Below, one piece after another: positions 46,594-55,814 of a stretch of DNA of 64,000 nt (positions are counted from its first letter, which is position 1; each line of letters starts with the position of its first letter). The notes under the pieces are model-generated. The model did no database searches. It was not told the origin of the DNA and saw only the letters and a list, made by a program, of their open reading frames with translations. The DNA is from Betaproteobacteria bacterium (lineage in GTDB: Bacteria; Pseudomonadota; Gammaproteobacteria; Burkholderiales; Rhodocyclaceae). The stretch is taken from assembly GCA_012026885.1 (NCBI GenBank), contig VEPL01000007.1, forward strand, positions 94,881-158,880, written 5' to 3'. Both the position numbers and the translations under genes were made by a program.

Positions 46594-47622
46594 TCAGAAG
46601 CGGGTAGTGACCCCGGCCATCAGCGCCCAGTCGGCGGTCAATTGCACGCCATTGACACGCTGATAGGCAGGCAGCTGCACGAACCCGTAAATCTGGGTTG
46701 CGTGCGAGACGGCATAGCTCAGCCCCGGGCTGAGGAACGCGAAGCGGCCGCCCGAATCGTTCGGCTCCGCTTCCGTGCCGCTATCCCGTCCCTTCCAGAC
46801 CAGGTTGATCTGGAGTTGCGCGCTGAAGCCTTCCGTCAGGCCTTTGCGGATACCGCTGTCGATGCTAGTCCGGTAACCCGGGCGGTAGTCCTGCCGCGAA
46901 TTCATCGCGCGCTGGTACTGAATCTGGGCAAACCAGTCGGCACCTGCCGATAGCAATTGCTGATGGAAATAGAACCCGAGGATGCCGTCCGTCGTGCCCG
47001 AGCCGGGCTGCAGGCTACGTTCCGCCACGGCTCCTTTGGCATTGGTGACGTCGAACTGGCCGGTCGGCAGTTTCAGTCCGCCGTTGATGCCGGCCGCGTA
47101 AGAGTTGTCCGATCCATCCTTGAGGGGAAACTCGTAGCGCCCGACTACCCGAACATCCCCGAGGCGGGTGAAATTCCAGCTTTCGTCGATCTGGGCACCG
47201 CGATGGTTATGGATATGCTCATGATCACGATCCACGACGGGTGCGACGACGGAGAACCCCCAATCGGACGCGAAATTGTGGGTGTACGTGGCAACCAGGT
47301 TCTGGTTGATCGTCTGCACCTCGTCATGGTGCTTCCGTACCTGGCCGACCGCGACCTTGTCCGAACCCGCGCGCGGCTGGTTCTGATCCAGGAATTCGTA
47401 GCGGAGGTCGAACGAACGTCCCGGCTCCATGGCGGCGGACCCCGCAGCCCAGCCGCTGACCACGGAGCAGAAGTCGGCGCCGCAGCTGGCGAAGGCCGGC
47501 GCGGACCAGGCAGCGAGTGCCGCAAGGGCGATGACGGGAAGCATCGCGCGGGTCCGGTCAGCGGCATTCGCAGCCTGATGTGGTGAGCGGACGTGGAGGC
47601 GGTGCGACGGGTACGGCGGCAT
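46594..47622 (-). CDS. Outer-membrane beta-barrel protein
   Basis: This protein has about 342 residues and a signal peptide ending near PAFA. The mature part has alternating hydrophobic strands (FDLRYEFLDQNQP, NLVATYTHNF, WGFSVVAPVVDRDH) and ends with phenylalanine in AGVTTRF, as outer-membrane proteins do. A His-rich loop (DHEHIHNHRG) could bind metal. Two cysteines at the mature N-terminus (SCGADFCSVV) are unusual. Similar proteins are annotated only as porin-like or transporter. The ATG at 47622 is the likeliest start. Confidence 0.7.
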   Translation of the reverse strand: MPPYPSHRLHVRSPHQAANAADRTRAMLPVIALAALAAWSAPAFASCGADFCSVVSGWAAGSAAMEPGRSFDLRYEFLDQNQPRAGSDKVAVGQVRKHHDEVQTINQNLVATYTHNFASDWGFSVVAPVVDRDHEHIHNHRGAQIDESWNFTRLGDVRVVGRYEFPLKDGSDNSYAAGINGGLKLPTGQFDVTNAKGAVAERSLQPGSGTTDGILGFYFHQQLLSAGADWFAQIQYQRAMNSRQDYRPGYRTSIDSGIRKGLTEGFSAQLQINLVWKGRDSGTEAEPNDSGGRFAFLSPGLSYAVSHATQIYGFVQLPAYQRVNGVQLTADWALMAGVTTRF

Positions 47623-47699
47623 GACTTCTTCCGGCAAGGTCAATCGATTCGGGATACCGCCGTAATCATCGAGTGCATCCCGATCGGTAGCGGTAACCC

Positions 47700-47828
47700 A
47701 TGAAAAGGCAACGATGGTACCACCCGGCCGGGCCGCCTGCGGTCTTCGAGGTCATTCAAGGGTCAGGGGGCGCCGCCGACGAGGTCGTCACCATCTTCAA
47801 CGCGCGGCGCGGGCGGATGAACTCCTGA
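47700..47828 (+). pseudogene. Fragment related to the 185-residue SIR2-partner protein
   Basis: A 42-codon frame contains GGAADEVVTIFNARRG, nearly the same as GQGAADKIVTVFNALKG in the protein encoded at 44811-45368. The DNA in this stretch is also close. The remainder does not match, and the frame stops soon after. It is most likely the remnant of a second copy. Confidence 0.45.
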
Positions 47829-47853
47829 CGGGCGTTTCGCGCCCGGGTCGGCG

Positions 47854-48372
47854 TCAGCGCATTTGCTTCTGCATGTCGGCCGGGTTGAACTTCATGCCGG
47901 CCGGCATGCCGGGGATGCCCTGCATCACGACATCACCGGGTTTCATGCCGGCCTTGCACGGTCCCAGCCACTTGGCGGTGATGGTCATCTGGGACTCTTT
48001 CATGCCTTGCATCGGCGGCGAGTAGGTCGTCCGGATGTCACCGCGGTAGTTGCTGGCGAAATCGCCGCTGAACTCGGCGTGCGTGGTCGCGGTAGTGCCG
48101 TCGAACTTGCACACCGAATCCGCAATGACCTTGTCGCCCGAACGCGAGACTTCATTCTTCGAGCAGTTCTGCTTCGCCTCGCGCGGGCCGCCCTGTTCGG
48201 TCAGCTTGTCGGATTTCTCGTCCACGCATTGCTGCATGGTGGTCTTCATCGCCTGCGGACCGGCCATGTTGTTGGTGATCTCCCACAGCCCGGACTTGCG
48301 GGCGGGTGCATCGCCGGCGGATGCCAGGCTTGTGACAAGCAGCAGTGAGGCGGCAATCATTGGCGTGCGCAT
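47854..48372 (-). CDS. DUF3617-family periplasmic protein
   Basis: This 172-residue protein has a signal peptide (MRTPMIAASLLLVTSLASAG). The mature start, RKSGLWEITNNMAGPQAMKT, is typical of DUF3617 proteins, as is QQCVDEKSDKL with conserved cysteines later (NCSKNEVSRSG, SVCKFDGTT, LGPCKAG). The function is unknown; members are small secreted beta-rich proteins. CCGGAG lies just before the ATG at 48372. It is a single gene, convergent to the SIR2-partner fragment. Confidence 0.85.
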   Translation of the reverse strand: MRTPMIAASLLLVTSLASAGDAPARKSGLWEITNNMAGPQAMKTTMQQCVDEKSDKLTEQGGPREAKQNCSKNEVSRSGDKVIADSVCKFDGTTATTHAEFSGDFASNYRGDIRTTYSPPMQGMKESQMTITAKWLGPCKAGMKPGDVVMQGIPGMPAGMKFNPADMQKQMR

Positions 48373-48578
48373 GCGGATCTCCGGGGAAGTGTGGTCGCGA
48401 TTTGGTGAGCATACACAGCATCGGCGGGGCAAGCCAAGCTTGATTCCCGAGCAGGATTCCTGATGAAAGTCGCGCGTTGTCGGTATGCCGGCAACCGCGC
48501 AGCTCGGGCAATTTGGAAAAAGCAGCCGGATGCGCTAGGTTGGCGAACCAGAGGAGGTCCCCGGAGCAAGCGTCAAGG

Positions 48579-49424
48579 ATGATCGACCATTTCGCGGAAC
48601 AACGAATCGCGCTCCTTACCCAGCATGGCAAGGAGCAGGTGATCGCTCCGGTGCTGGAGCCGGCGCTTGCCTGCCGGGTGGAACGGATCGACGGCTACGA
48701 TACCGACCAGCTGGGCACCTTCACGCGCGAGAAGCCGCGTCCGGGAACGCAACTTGCCGCCGCCCGGCGCAAGGCGCGTGTCGGCATGGAACTTTCCGGG
48801 CTGCCCGTCGGGCTGGCCAGCGAAGGCAGCTTCGGTCCGGACCCGATGACCGGCATGCTGCCCTGGAATGTCGAATTGCTGGTTCTCATCGATGACCGGC
48901 TCGGCATCGAGATCGTCGGCATGGCCCAGGGAGCGGCGCAAAGCGGCCACCGGCATACCGGCGAGTGGCGTGTCGTCGAGTTGTTCGCCAGGCGCGAGGG
49001 CTTCCCGGAACATCGGCTCGTCGTGCGCCCCCAGGGCCAGAACGATCCGCGCATCGTCAAGGGCATCGCCGACTGGCCCGGGCTGCGGCAAGCGTTCGAG
49101 GACTGCCGGGCGCAGGCTGCCAACGGCAAGGTTTTCGTCGAGACCGATCTGCGCGCATTTGCCAATCCCACCCGCATGCAGCGCATTGGTGAAGCTGCCG
49201 AAGATCTCCTGCGCCGTCTCGGATCCACTTGCCCCGCCTGCGGCCTGCCGGGTTTCGGCGTGGTCGAGCGCCGGCCTGGACTGCCTTGTTCCGCTTGCGG
49301 AATGCCTACCTCGGTCTATCGCAGCGAAGTCTGGGAATGTCCCGGTTGTCGCCATCGCGCCACGATCGTTCGCCAGGACCTCCGTCTTGCGGACCCCGCT
49401 TACTGTCCGCGCTGCAATCCCTGA
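48579..49424 (+). CDS. DUF6671-like protein with zinc ribbons
   Basis: This 281-residue protein has a mixed N-terminal domain (FAEQRIALLTQHGKEQVIAP, then the conserved GSFGPDP) and a C-terminal double zinc-binding part: CPACGLPGFG, CSACGMPTS, CPGCRHRA and YCPRCNP. This make-up fits the DUF6671 family, of unknown function. GAGGAGG precedes the start region and the ATG at 48579 gives MIDHFAEQRIALLTQHGKEQ. It is a monocistronic gene between DUF3617 and ilvD. Confidence 0.7.
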   Translation: MIDHFAEQRIALLTQHGKEQVIAPVLEPALACRVERIDGYDTDQLGTFTREKPRPGTQLAAARRKARVGMELSGLPVGLASEGSFGPDPMTGMLPWNVELLVLIDDRLGIEIVGMAQGAAQSGHRHTGEWRVVELFARREGFPEHRLVVRPQGQNDPRIVKGIADWPGLRQAFEDCRAQAANGKVFVETDLRAFANPTRMQRIGEAAEDLLRRLGSTCPACGLPGFGVVERRPGLPCSACGMPTSVYRSEVWECPGCRHRATIVRQDLRLADPAYCPRCNP

Positions 49425-49487
49425 AGCGCAGTCCCACGGCAATGCCGGTCATCGCGCGGAGGGTGGACTCCGGCGCCGCAGTTTCCC

Positions 49488-51167
49488 TCATGACGCGTCG
49501 GTCACCGCACCGCGGCTGGCGCTGCCGACGAGTCGCGCATACTTGGCGAGGACGCCGCGCGTGTAGCGTGGCGGCGGCGGCGACCAGGCGGCGCGCCGGC
49601 GCGCCAGCTCGTCGGCCGGCACGGCCACCTCGATCAGGCGCCGGTCGGCATCGATGGTGATCTTATCGCCTTCGATGACCAGGGCGATCGTGCCGCCCAG
49701 CGCGGCTTCCGGCGCCACGTGGCCGACCACCATGCCCCAGGTGCCGCCGGAAAAACGCCCGTCGGTGATCAGCCCGACCGATTCGCCGAGCCCCTGGCCG
49801 ATCAGGGCCGCCGTCGGCGACAGCATCTCGCGCATGCCGGGGCCGCCCTTCGGCCCCTCGTAGCGGATGACGATGACGTCGCCAGGGCGGATGCGGTCGT
49901 CGAGGATGGCCGCCATCGCCGCCTCCTCGGAATCGAAGACCCGCGCCGGCCCGGTGATTGCCGGCTTCTTCAGCCCGGTGATCTTGGCCACGCAGCCTTC
50001 TTCGGCCAGGTTGCCCTTGAGGATCGCCAGGTGGCCCTGCGCATAGAGCGGCGCCGACAGCGGGCGGATAACCTGCTGCTCCGGAGACGGCGTTGACGGC
50101 ACGCCGGCGAGCGTTTCGGCGATGGTGCGTCCGGTGATCGTCATGCAGTCGCCGTGGAGCAGGCCGGCGTCGAGCAGCAGCTTCATCACCTGCGGAATGC
50201 CGCCGGCGCGATGCAGGTCGGTTGCCACGTAGCGTCCGGAAGGCTTGAGGTCGCAAAGCACGGGCACCTTGCCGCGCATGCGCTCGAAGTCGTCGATCGT
50301 CCACTCGACGCGCGCGGCGTGGGCGATCGCCAGGAAGTGGAGGACGGCGTTGGTGGAGCCGCCGACCGCCATGATGACCGCCACCGCGTTCTCGATGCTT
50401 TGCCGGGTGATGATGCGGCTCGGGCGCAGGTCGGCACGCAGGGCCTCGAGCAGCACGCGCGCCGACGCGGCCGCCGAGTCGGCCTTCTCGGCGTCGGCGG
50501 CGGCCATCGTCGAAGAATACGGCAGGCTCATGCCGAGCGCCTCGAAGGCCGAGGACATCGTGTTGGCGGTGTACATGCCGCCGCAGGAGCCAGGCCCGGG
50601 GCAGGCGTTGCGCTCGACGCCGAGCAGGTCCTCTTCGGCCAGCTTGCCGGCCGCATACTGGCCGACGGCCTCGAAGGCCGAGACGATGGTCAGGTCCTCG
50701 CCCTTCCAGCAGCCGGGCTTGATCGTGCCGCCGTAGACGAAGATCGAGGGGATGTCGAGGCGGGCGAGGGCGATCATCGCGCCCGGCATGTTCTTGTCGC
50801 AGCCGCCCAGGGCGAGCACGCCGTCCATGCTCTGGCCGAAACAGACCGTCTCGATCGCGTCGGCGATCACCTCGCGCGAGACCAGCGAGCACTTCATGCC
50901 CTCGGTGCCCATCGAGATGCCATCCGAGATGGTGATCGTGCCGAAGCGCTGCGGCATCGCACCGCCTTCGCGCATCGCCTCCTCGGCCCGCCGCGCCAGC
51001 GCGTCGAGCCCGCTGTTGCAGGGCGTGATCGTCGAATAGCCGCTGGCGATGCCGACGATCGGCTTGCCGAAATCACTGTCGCCAAAGCCGACGGCGCGCA
51101 GCATGGCGCGGTTGGGGGTGCGGGCGAGGCCCTCGGTAACGATGCGGCTGCGGCGGTTATCAGGCAT
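49488..51167 (-). CDS. ilvD: Dihydroxy-acid dehydratase
   Basis: This 559-residue Fe-S enzyme of branched-chain amino acid synthesis converts 2,3-dihydroxy-acids to 2-oxo acids. Cluster cysteines occur in [21 protein letters not shown] and [19 protein letters not shown]. The C-terminal [19 protein letters not shown] is the other signature. The start at 51167 ([13 protein letters not shown]) is preceded by TGGAGGAGTCGTC. It is a single gene, with no other ilv genes in the window. Confidence 0.97.
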   Translation of the reverse strand: MPDNRRSRIVTEGLARTPNRAMLRAVGFGDSDFGKPIVGIASGYSTITPCNSGLDALARRAEEAMREGGAMPQRFGTITISDGISMGTEGMKCSLVSREVIADAIETVCFGQSMDGVLALGGCDKNMPGAMIALARLDIPSIFVYGGTIKPGCWKGEDLTIVSAFEAVGQYAAGKLAEEDLLGVERNACPGPGSCGGMYTANTMSSAFEALGMSLPYSSTMAAADAEKADSAAASARVLLEALRADLRPSRIITRQSIENAVAVIMAVGGSTNAVLHFLAIAHAARVEWTIDDFERMRGKVPVLCDLKPSGRYVATDLHRAGGIPQVMKLLLDAGLLHGDCMTITGRTIAETLAGVPSTPSPEQQVIRPLSAPLYAQGHLAILKGNLAEEGCVAKITGLKKPAITGPARVFDSEEAAMAAILDDRIRPGDVIVIRYEGPKGGPGMREMLSPTAALIGQGLGESVGLITDGRFSGGTWGMVVGHVAPEAALGGTIALVIEGDKITIDADRRLIEVAVPADELARRRAAWSPPPPRYTRGVLAKYARLVGSASRGAVTDAS

Positions 51168-51245
51168 GACGACTCCTCCAGTCCAGGTTGTAGTACCCGC
51201 GGCCAAGCTCGGGGGCGGTCTGCATTTCGTTGCCCGAAACGGGCG

Positions 51246-52127
51246 TCAAGAGCCCGCCCACGGCAAGGCCGGCGCCGTCAGGCGGCGGCCGCCATCGCCC
51301 GGGACGGGGCCGAAGCGCGGGCCGCCGGACTCCCATTCGTGCTGGGCGCCGGCGATTGCTTCCTTGCTCCAGCCGACGAAGTTCCACCACATCAACACGG
51401 CTTCGGCGAAAGGCTCGCCGCCGAGCAGCAGGATGCGGCTGCCGGCGGCGAGGTCGATCGAGACGCCGTCAGCACCCGGGGCCAGATAGGCGAATTCGTC
51501 GGCTACAAAACGCTCGCCGCCGATGCGCATTTCGCCCTCCAGCGGCAGGATGCCATGCTCGAAGGCCGGGTCGAGCGGAAAGTCGATTGTCGTGGCGCGC
51601 GCGCTGCACGCGTCGACTCCGAGCAGCGGGGTATGGAAGCGAGCCGGCATCGTGTGCCCGGCGAAATTCCCGGCGACCAGTGTGAAGGCGCAGCCCTTGT
51701 CTTCCCAGCGGGGCAGGTGGGGAAAATGCTCGAAGGCCGGGGCGCAATCGGCGGTTGCGGGAGGCAGGGCGATCCAGAGCTGCGCTGCATGCAGCCGGCC
51801 GCCGTCGCTGACGGAGTCCTCGGTGTGCACGATGCCGCGCCCGGCGGTCATCAGGTTGACCTGCCCGGGGCGGATGACCTGGTCGCTGCCCAGGCTATCG
51901 CGGTGGCGCACCTCGCCTTCGATCAGCCAGGTGAAGGTCTGCAGGCCGATGTGCGGGTGGGCGCCGACATGCATGCCCTGGCCGGGCGCGAAGTCGACTG
52001 GTCCCAGATGGTCGAGGAAGCACCAGGCGCCGACCATGCGCCGCGCGCGGGTCGGCAGGGCGCGGCGGACAAGCATGCCGTCGCCGAGGTCGGTGGCGCG
52101 GGATTCGATGCGCTGGATCGGGGTCAT
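51246..52127 (-). CDS. Pirin family protein (first copy)
   Basis: This 293-residue bicupin has the metal-binding motifs HVGAHPHIGLQTFTWLIEGE and VNLMTAGRGIVHTEDS in the N-terminal cupin, where three His and one Glu bind iron. Pirins may oxidise flavonoids such as quercetin or bind redox partners; the substrate here is unknown. It follows the DedA-rhodanese gene by 15 bp on the same strand and is likely in one operon with it. It is more divergent from pirin 2 than recent duplicates would be. Confidence 0.92.
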   Translation of the reverse strand: MTPIQRIESRATDLGDGMLVRRALPTRARRMVGAWCFLDHLGPVDFAPGQGMHVGAHPHIGLQTFTWLIEGEVRHRDSLGSDQVIRPGQVNLMTAGRGIVHTEDSVSDGGRLHAAQLWIALPPATADCAPAFEHFPHLPRWEDKGCAFTLVAGNFAGHTMPARFHTPLLGVDACSARATTIDFPLDPAFEHGILPLEGEMRIGGERFVADEFAYLAPGADGVSIDLAAGSRILLLGGEPFAEAVLMWWNFVGWSKEAIAGAQHEWESGGPRFGPVPGDGGRRLTAPALPWAGS

Positions 52128-52142
52128 GACGATTGCTCCGGC

Positions 52143-53090
52143 TCAGGTGGGTGTCGGCTGCGCTTCGGCCGTTGCACCGGTGGCGGCCAGCCAGGCCTCG
52201 TAGCCGCCCTGCAGGGGGCGCACCGAGAGGTAGCCGGCCTTCAGCAGCCGGTGCGCGGCCTGGATGGCGCCGGCGTCCTGCGGGCAGGCGCACAGGGTGA
52301 CGACCGGCCGGTTCTTCGGCCAATGGCCGACGGCTTCGAGCAGCCGGTCGTGCTCGGCGACGGTGGCGCCGGCGATCGGGCCGGTGGCGGCGACCGTGGC
52401 CTGGCCGCGCAGGTCGAGGACGAGCGGGGGATGGGTGGCGGCGAGCGCCGCGAGCAGTTCGTCCGGGGTGATGTGCGGCACCGTGGCCAATTGCCGGAAG
52501 CGGTACTTTTGCCAGAACTTCCAGCCGAGCCAGACGGCAATCACGGCGGCGGCCGCGATCAGGGCGCTGCCGGCGTGGCGGTCGAGAGCCTGGATGGCGG
52601 CGCTGACCTCATCGCGCAGCAGCCAGCCGGCGGCGAGGGCGAGCCCGGCCCACAGCGCGGCGCCGGCCGCGGCGGCGAGGGTGAAGCCGGGCAGGCCCAT
52701 GCGCAGGGCGCCGGCGATCGGCGGGGCGACGGTGGAAAAGCCGGGGATGAACTTGGCGACGACGAGCGAGCCGATACCCCAGCGGACGAAGCGCGCCTCG
52801 GTCTGGCTGACGCACGAGCCGGGGTTGATCGACAGCCGACAGAGGCCGGACAGCACGCGATAGCCGAAGGCGCGGCCGGCCAGGTACCAGACCCAGTCGG
52901 CGATCACCGAGGCGACGACGGCGGCGGCCAGCATGCCGGCGAGTTGCGACGACGAGAGCGCAAGGCTGCCGGCCAGGAGCAGGGTGGGCACGGCCGGCAC
53001 CGGCAGGCCCGCCTGCTGCATGAGGACGTTGAGGAATACCACCCAGACCGCGTCGCGCTGGAGAGTGTCGGTGATCTGGGAAAGGTCCAT
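52143..53090 (-). CDS. DedA-family membrane protein fused to rhodanese
   Basis: This 315-residue fusion has a DedA (SNARE-associated/VTT) domain at residues about 1-190 containing PVPAVPTLLLAGSLA, FIPGFSTVAPPIAGA and GMRMPLFTL-like LRMGLPGFTLAAA. It is joined to a cytoplasmic rhodanese domain at about 205-305 with the catalytic cysteine in VVTLCACPQDAGA. DedA proteins act in lipid carrier flipping and membrane homeostasis; rhodanese transfers sulfur. The combination is known in some proteobacteria but its function is not. It sits upstream of a pirin gene. Confidence 0.88.
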   Translation of the reverse strand: MDLSQITDTLQRDAVWVVFLNVLMQQAGLPVPAVPTLLLAGSLALSSSQLAGMLAAAVVASVIADWVWYLAGRAFGYRVLSGLCRLSINPGSCVSQTEARFVRWGIGSLVVAKFIPGFSTVAPPIAGALRMGLPGFTLAAAAGAALWAGLALAAGWLLRDEVSAAIQALDRHAGSALIAAAAVIAVWLGWKFWQKYRFRQLATVPHITPDELLAALAATHPPLVLDLRGQATVAATGPIAGATVAEHDRLLEAVGHWPKNRPVVTLCACPQDAGAIQAAHRLLKAGYLSVRPLQGGYEAWLAATGATAEAQPTPT

Positions 53091-53180
53091 CGCGTTCCTG
53101 GAATTGGTTCGTGCAGGCGCCGTCCCGCGCGCGGGGCCGCTACCGTGTCAGGGTTACGACCGCCGCGGCGGCGGCTTGGT

Positions 53181-54065
53181 TCACAATGATTGCACGACGG
53201 CTGCCTCGAATTTCCCGGCCTGATAGTCGCGCAGGGTCTGCTGGATCTGTTCGCCGGTATTCATCACGAACGGGCCGTACTGGGCGATCGGCTCGTTCAG
53301 TGGCCGGCCGGCGATGATCAGCACGCGCGCGGCTTCCGGGGCGTCGAGACAGACTTCGCCGGCGCCGTCGTTGGCCAGGATGGCCATGTGGCGATCGGCC
53401 ACGGCGGTCCCCGCGATGTCGACTTGGCCGCGGTAGGTGTAGGCGAAGGCGTTGTGGCCGGGCGCAATCGCCTGCACGAAGCGGCTGCCGGCGGGCAGGT
53501 GGACGTCGATGTAGAGGGGCTCGGTGTGCGGGCGCTGTACGGCGCCGTCGACGCCGTGGCTGGCACCGGCCAGGACGCGGACCCGGACGCCGGCAGGGGT
53601 GGTGAATTCGGGTATCGAATCCGGGGGAATGTCGCGATAGGAGGGGGCGACCATCTTGTCCGCGGCGGGCAGGTTGAGCCAGAGCTGGAAGCCCTCCATC
53701 AGGCCGGCTTCCTGTTCCGGCAGTTCGGAATGGATCAGGCCGCTGCCCGCGGTCATCCACTGTGCCCCGCCCGGACCGAGCAGGCCCTCGTTGCCGGCGC
53801 TGTCGCGGTGGCGCATGCGCCCGGCCAGCATGTAGGTGACAGTCTCGAAGCCGCGATGCGGGTGATCGGGAAAGCCGCCGATGTAGTCGTCGGGGTTCTC
53901 GTTGCGGAAGGCATCGAGCATCAGGAAGGGGTCGAGGCGGCGCTGCAGGTCCTGGGTCAGCACGCGCGTCAGGCGCACACCGGCACCGTCGGAAGTCGCG
54001 ACCCCGCGGACCAGGCGCTCGACGGCGCGGAAAGCGGGCGTGCTGCGGTCGGGTTGTGTGTTCAT
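53181..54065 (-). CDS. Pirin family protein (second copy)
   Basis: This 294-residue bicupin has the cupin motif GFPDHPHRGFETVTYMLAGR and the second half AQWMTAGSGLIHSELPEQE. A conserved C-terminal pirin_C domain contains FAYTYRGQVDIAGTAVA and RPLNEPIAQYGPFVMN. The start is at 54065 (MNTQPDRSTPAF), after AGGAG. It lies 55 bp downstream of azoR on the same strand. Pirin, azoreductase and LysR combinations recur in proteobacteria and suggest a quinone or electrophile stress role (inference). Confidence 0.93.
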   Translation of the reverse strand: MNTQPDRSTPAFRAVERLVRGVATSDGAGVRLTRVLTQDLQRRLDPFLMLDAFRNENPDDYIGGFPDHPHRGFETVTYMLAGRMRHRDSAGNEGLLGPGGAQWMTAGSGLIHSELPEQEAGLMEGFQLWLNLPAADKMVAPSYRDIPPDSIPEFTTPAGVRVRVLAGASHGVDGAVQRPHTEPLYIDVHLPAGSRFVQAIAPGHNAFAYTYRGQVDIAGTAVADRHMAILANDGAGEVCLDAPEAARVLIIAGRPLNEPIAQYGPFVMNTGEQIQQTLRDYQAGKFEAAVVQSL

Positions 54066-54120
54066 GGCGATGCTCTCCTGGCGGAAGGCGCCGGCACGGC
54101 GTCCCCCATTGTCAGCGATG

Positions 54121-54720
54121 TTAGGCAAGGATTTCCTCGATTCGTGCCGTGGCTTCGGCGAAAGCGCGCCGGGCCGACTCCTCGCCCATGGCCAGGCCTT
54201 CGGCGAAGATGAACTCGACGTCGGTCATGCCGAGGAAGGCGAGGACATTCTTCAGGTACGGCGTCTGCGAATCGGCCGGGGTATCGCGATAAAGGCCGCC
54301 GCGTGCCAGTGCGATGTAGACCTTCTTGCCCTTGAGCAGGCCTTCCGGACCCTTCTCGGTATAGCGGAAGGTGACGCCGGCGCGGGCGATGGCGTCGATC
54401 CAGGTCTTCAGTTGCACCGGCACGCCGAAGTTGTACATCGGTACGCCGAGCACGATGGCATCGGCGCCCTGGACCTGGGCGATCAGGGCATCGTCGAGGG
54501 CGACGCGGGCCGCCTGTTCGGGGGTGCGCTGGGCGGCCGGCGTGAACAGGGCGGTGAGCGCCGGTTCGTCGAGCACCGGGTGCGGGTCGCTGGCGAGGTC
54601 GCGCAGTTCGACGACGGCCTCAGGATTCTGCGCCTTGAGGCGGGCGGTGATGGCGTCGGCCAGGCGGGTCGAATTGGCGGCGACCGAGCGGGCACTGGCA
54701 TTGATTTGCAGGATCTTCAT
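54121..54720 (-). CDS. azoR: FMN-dependent NADH-azoreductase
   Basis: This 199-residue flavodoxin-fold enzyme reduces azo dyes and quinones with NADH. Motifs are [20 protein letters not shown] for the FMN phosphate, [20 protein letters not shown] and the [19 protein letters not shown] stretch. It is divergent from a LysR regulator across a 140-bp gap that holds a perfect inverted repeat. It is probably induced by quinones or electrophiles through that regulator. Confidence 0.95.
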   Translation of the reverse strand: MKILQINASARSVAANSTRLADAITARLKAQNPEAVVELRDLASDPHPVLDEPALTALFTPAAQRTPEQAARVALDDALIAQVQGADAIVLGVPMYNFGVPVQLKTWIDAIARAGVTFRYTEKGPEGLLKGKKVYIALARGGLYRDTPADSQTPYLKNVLAFLGMTDVEFIFAEGLAMGEESARRAFAEATARIEEILA

Positions 54721-54829
54721 GATGGCATTCTCCAGGTTGGGTTGTGGGGCGGGTGCGGCGTTTGCCGTCACCATGGAGATCATTCTATTGGTCGATAATT
54801 TGGTTCGGAAGACGTCGGTTTGGGTATTA

Positions 54830-54849
54830 TTGTTCCAATAATGGAACAA
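54830..54849. promoter_or_regulatory. Inverted-repeat operator for the LysR regulator
   Basis: TTGTTCCA, ATAA and TGGAACAA form a perfect 8-4-8 palindrome containing the T-N11-A signature of LysR sites. It ends 11 bp before the lysR start, between azoR and lysR. Confidence 0.75.
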
Positions 54850-54860
54850 AAAGGTTGCCC

Positions 54861-55760
54861 ATGAGCCTCGATGCCAACGACCTCATCCTCTTCGCCCGCG
54901 TTGTCGAGGCGGGGAGCTTTGCCAAGGCGGCGGAACGTACCGCGCTGCCGAAGTCGACCCTGTCGCGGCGCATCACGGCGCTCGAGGCGACGCTCGGCGA
55001 GCGCCTGCTGATGCGCAGTACCCGCCGCCTGATGATCACCGAGTTCGGCGAGCGCATGCTCGATCATGCCCGGCGCCTGCTCGAGGAAACCGACGCTGCG
55101 TCGGCCATGGCGCTGCACCGCCAGGGCACGCCGCGCGGTGTGTTGCGCGTCTCGATGCCGCCGGATTTCGTCGAGCTGGACCTGACGCCCGTGCTGCTCC
55201 AGTTCGCGGCGGACTACCCGGAAGTCCGCCTCGAACTGGATCTCTCGCCACGGCGGGTCGACCTGCTCGCCGAGCGTTTCGACCTCGCCGTGCGCGCGGC
55301 CAGCCGGCTGCCCGACGACGGCACGCTGGTCGCGCGCAAGCTGTGCGAGAAACCGAACGGCCTTTACGCCAGTCCGGCCTACCTGCAGCGCTACGGGGTG
55401 CCCAACGAACCCGACGATCTGCCCGGGCACGTCGGCCTGCGCCTGATCGGTGGCAATGGCGAGCCGATCCCGTGGCGCCTGTCGCGTGGTCCCGACTCCT
55501 GGGAGGGACTTCCGGACGGGCCGCTCGCGGCCAATTCGCCGGGCCTGCAGCGCGACCTCGCCGCGCACGGGATGGGCATCGTCGCCCTCGATGACCGCTT
55601 CGCCGCGAAATGGGTGGAGCAAGGATTGCTCAAGCGCGTGCTGCCTGACTGGAACCTGCCGGCGGTGACATTGTGGTGCGTGACGCCGGGCCGGCGCCTC
55701 ATCCCGGCGCGGACGAGCGCCTTCATCGAGCTGCTGCGCAAGGCACTGGGGACGGAATAG
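54861..55760 (+). CDS. LysR-family regulator, probably of azoR
   Basis: This 299-residue protein has an N-terminal winged helix-turn-helix ([40 protein letters not shown]). An effector-binding domain follows, with [20 protein letters not shown] and [16 protein letters not shown] of the CrgA/AaeR-like subgroup. The ATG at 54861 is at the standard distance from the helix-turn-helix. The palindrome just upstream suggests auto-repression and joint control of azoR. Confidence 0.93.
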   Translation: MSLDANDLILFARVVEAGSFAKAAERTALPKSTLSRRITALEATLGERLLMRSTRRLMITEFGERMLDHARRLLEETDAASAMALHRQGTPRGVLRVSMPPDFVELDLTPVLLQFAADYPEVRLELDLSPRRVDLLAERFDLAVRAASRLPDDGTLVARKLCEKPNGLYASPAYLQRYGVPNEPDDLPGHVGLRLIGGNGEPIPWRLSRGPDSWEGLPDGPLAANSPGLQRDLAAHGMGIVALDDRFAAKWVEQGLLKRVLPDWNLPAVTLWCVTPGRRLIPARTSAFIELLRKALGTE

Positions 55761-55814
55761 CCGCATGCCATCGCTTCCCGGACAAGCGGCTTCGACGCGG
55801 CAGCCGCTACGGCC

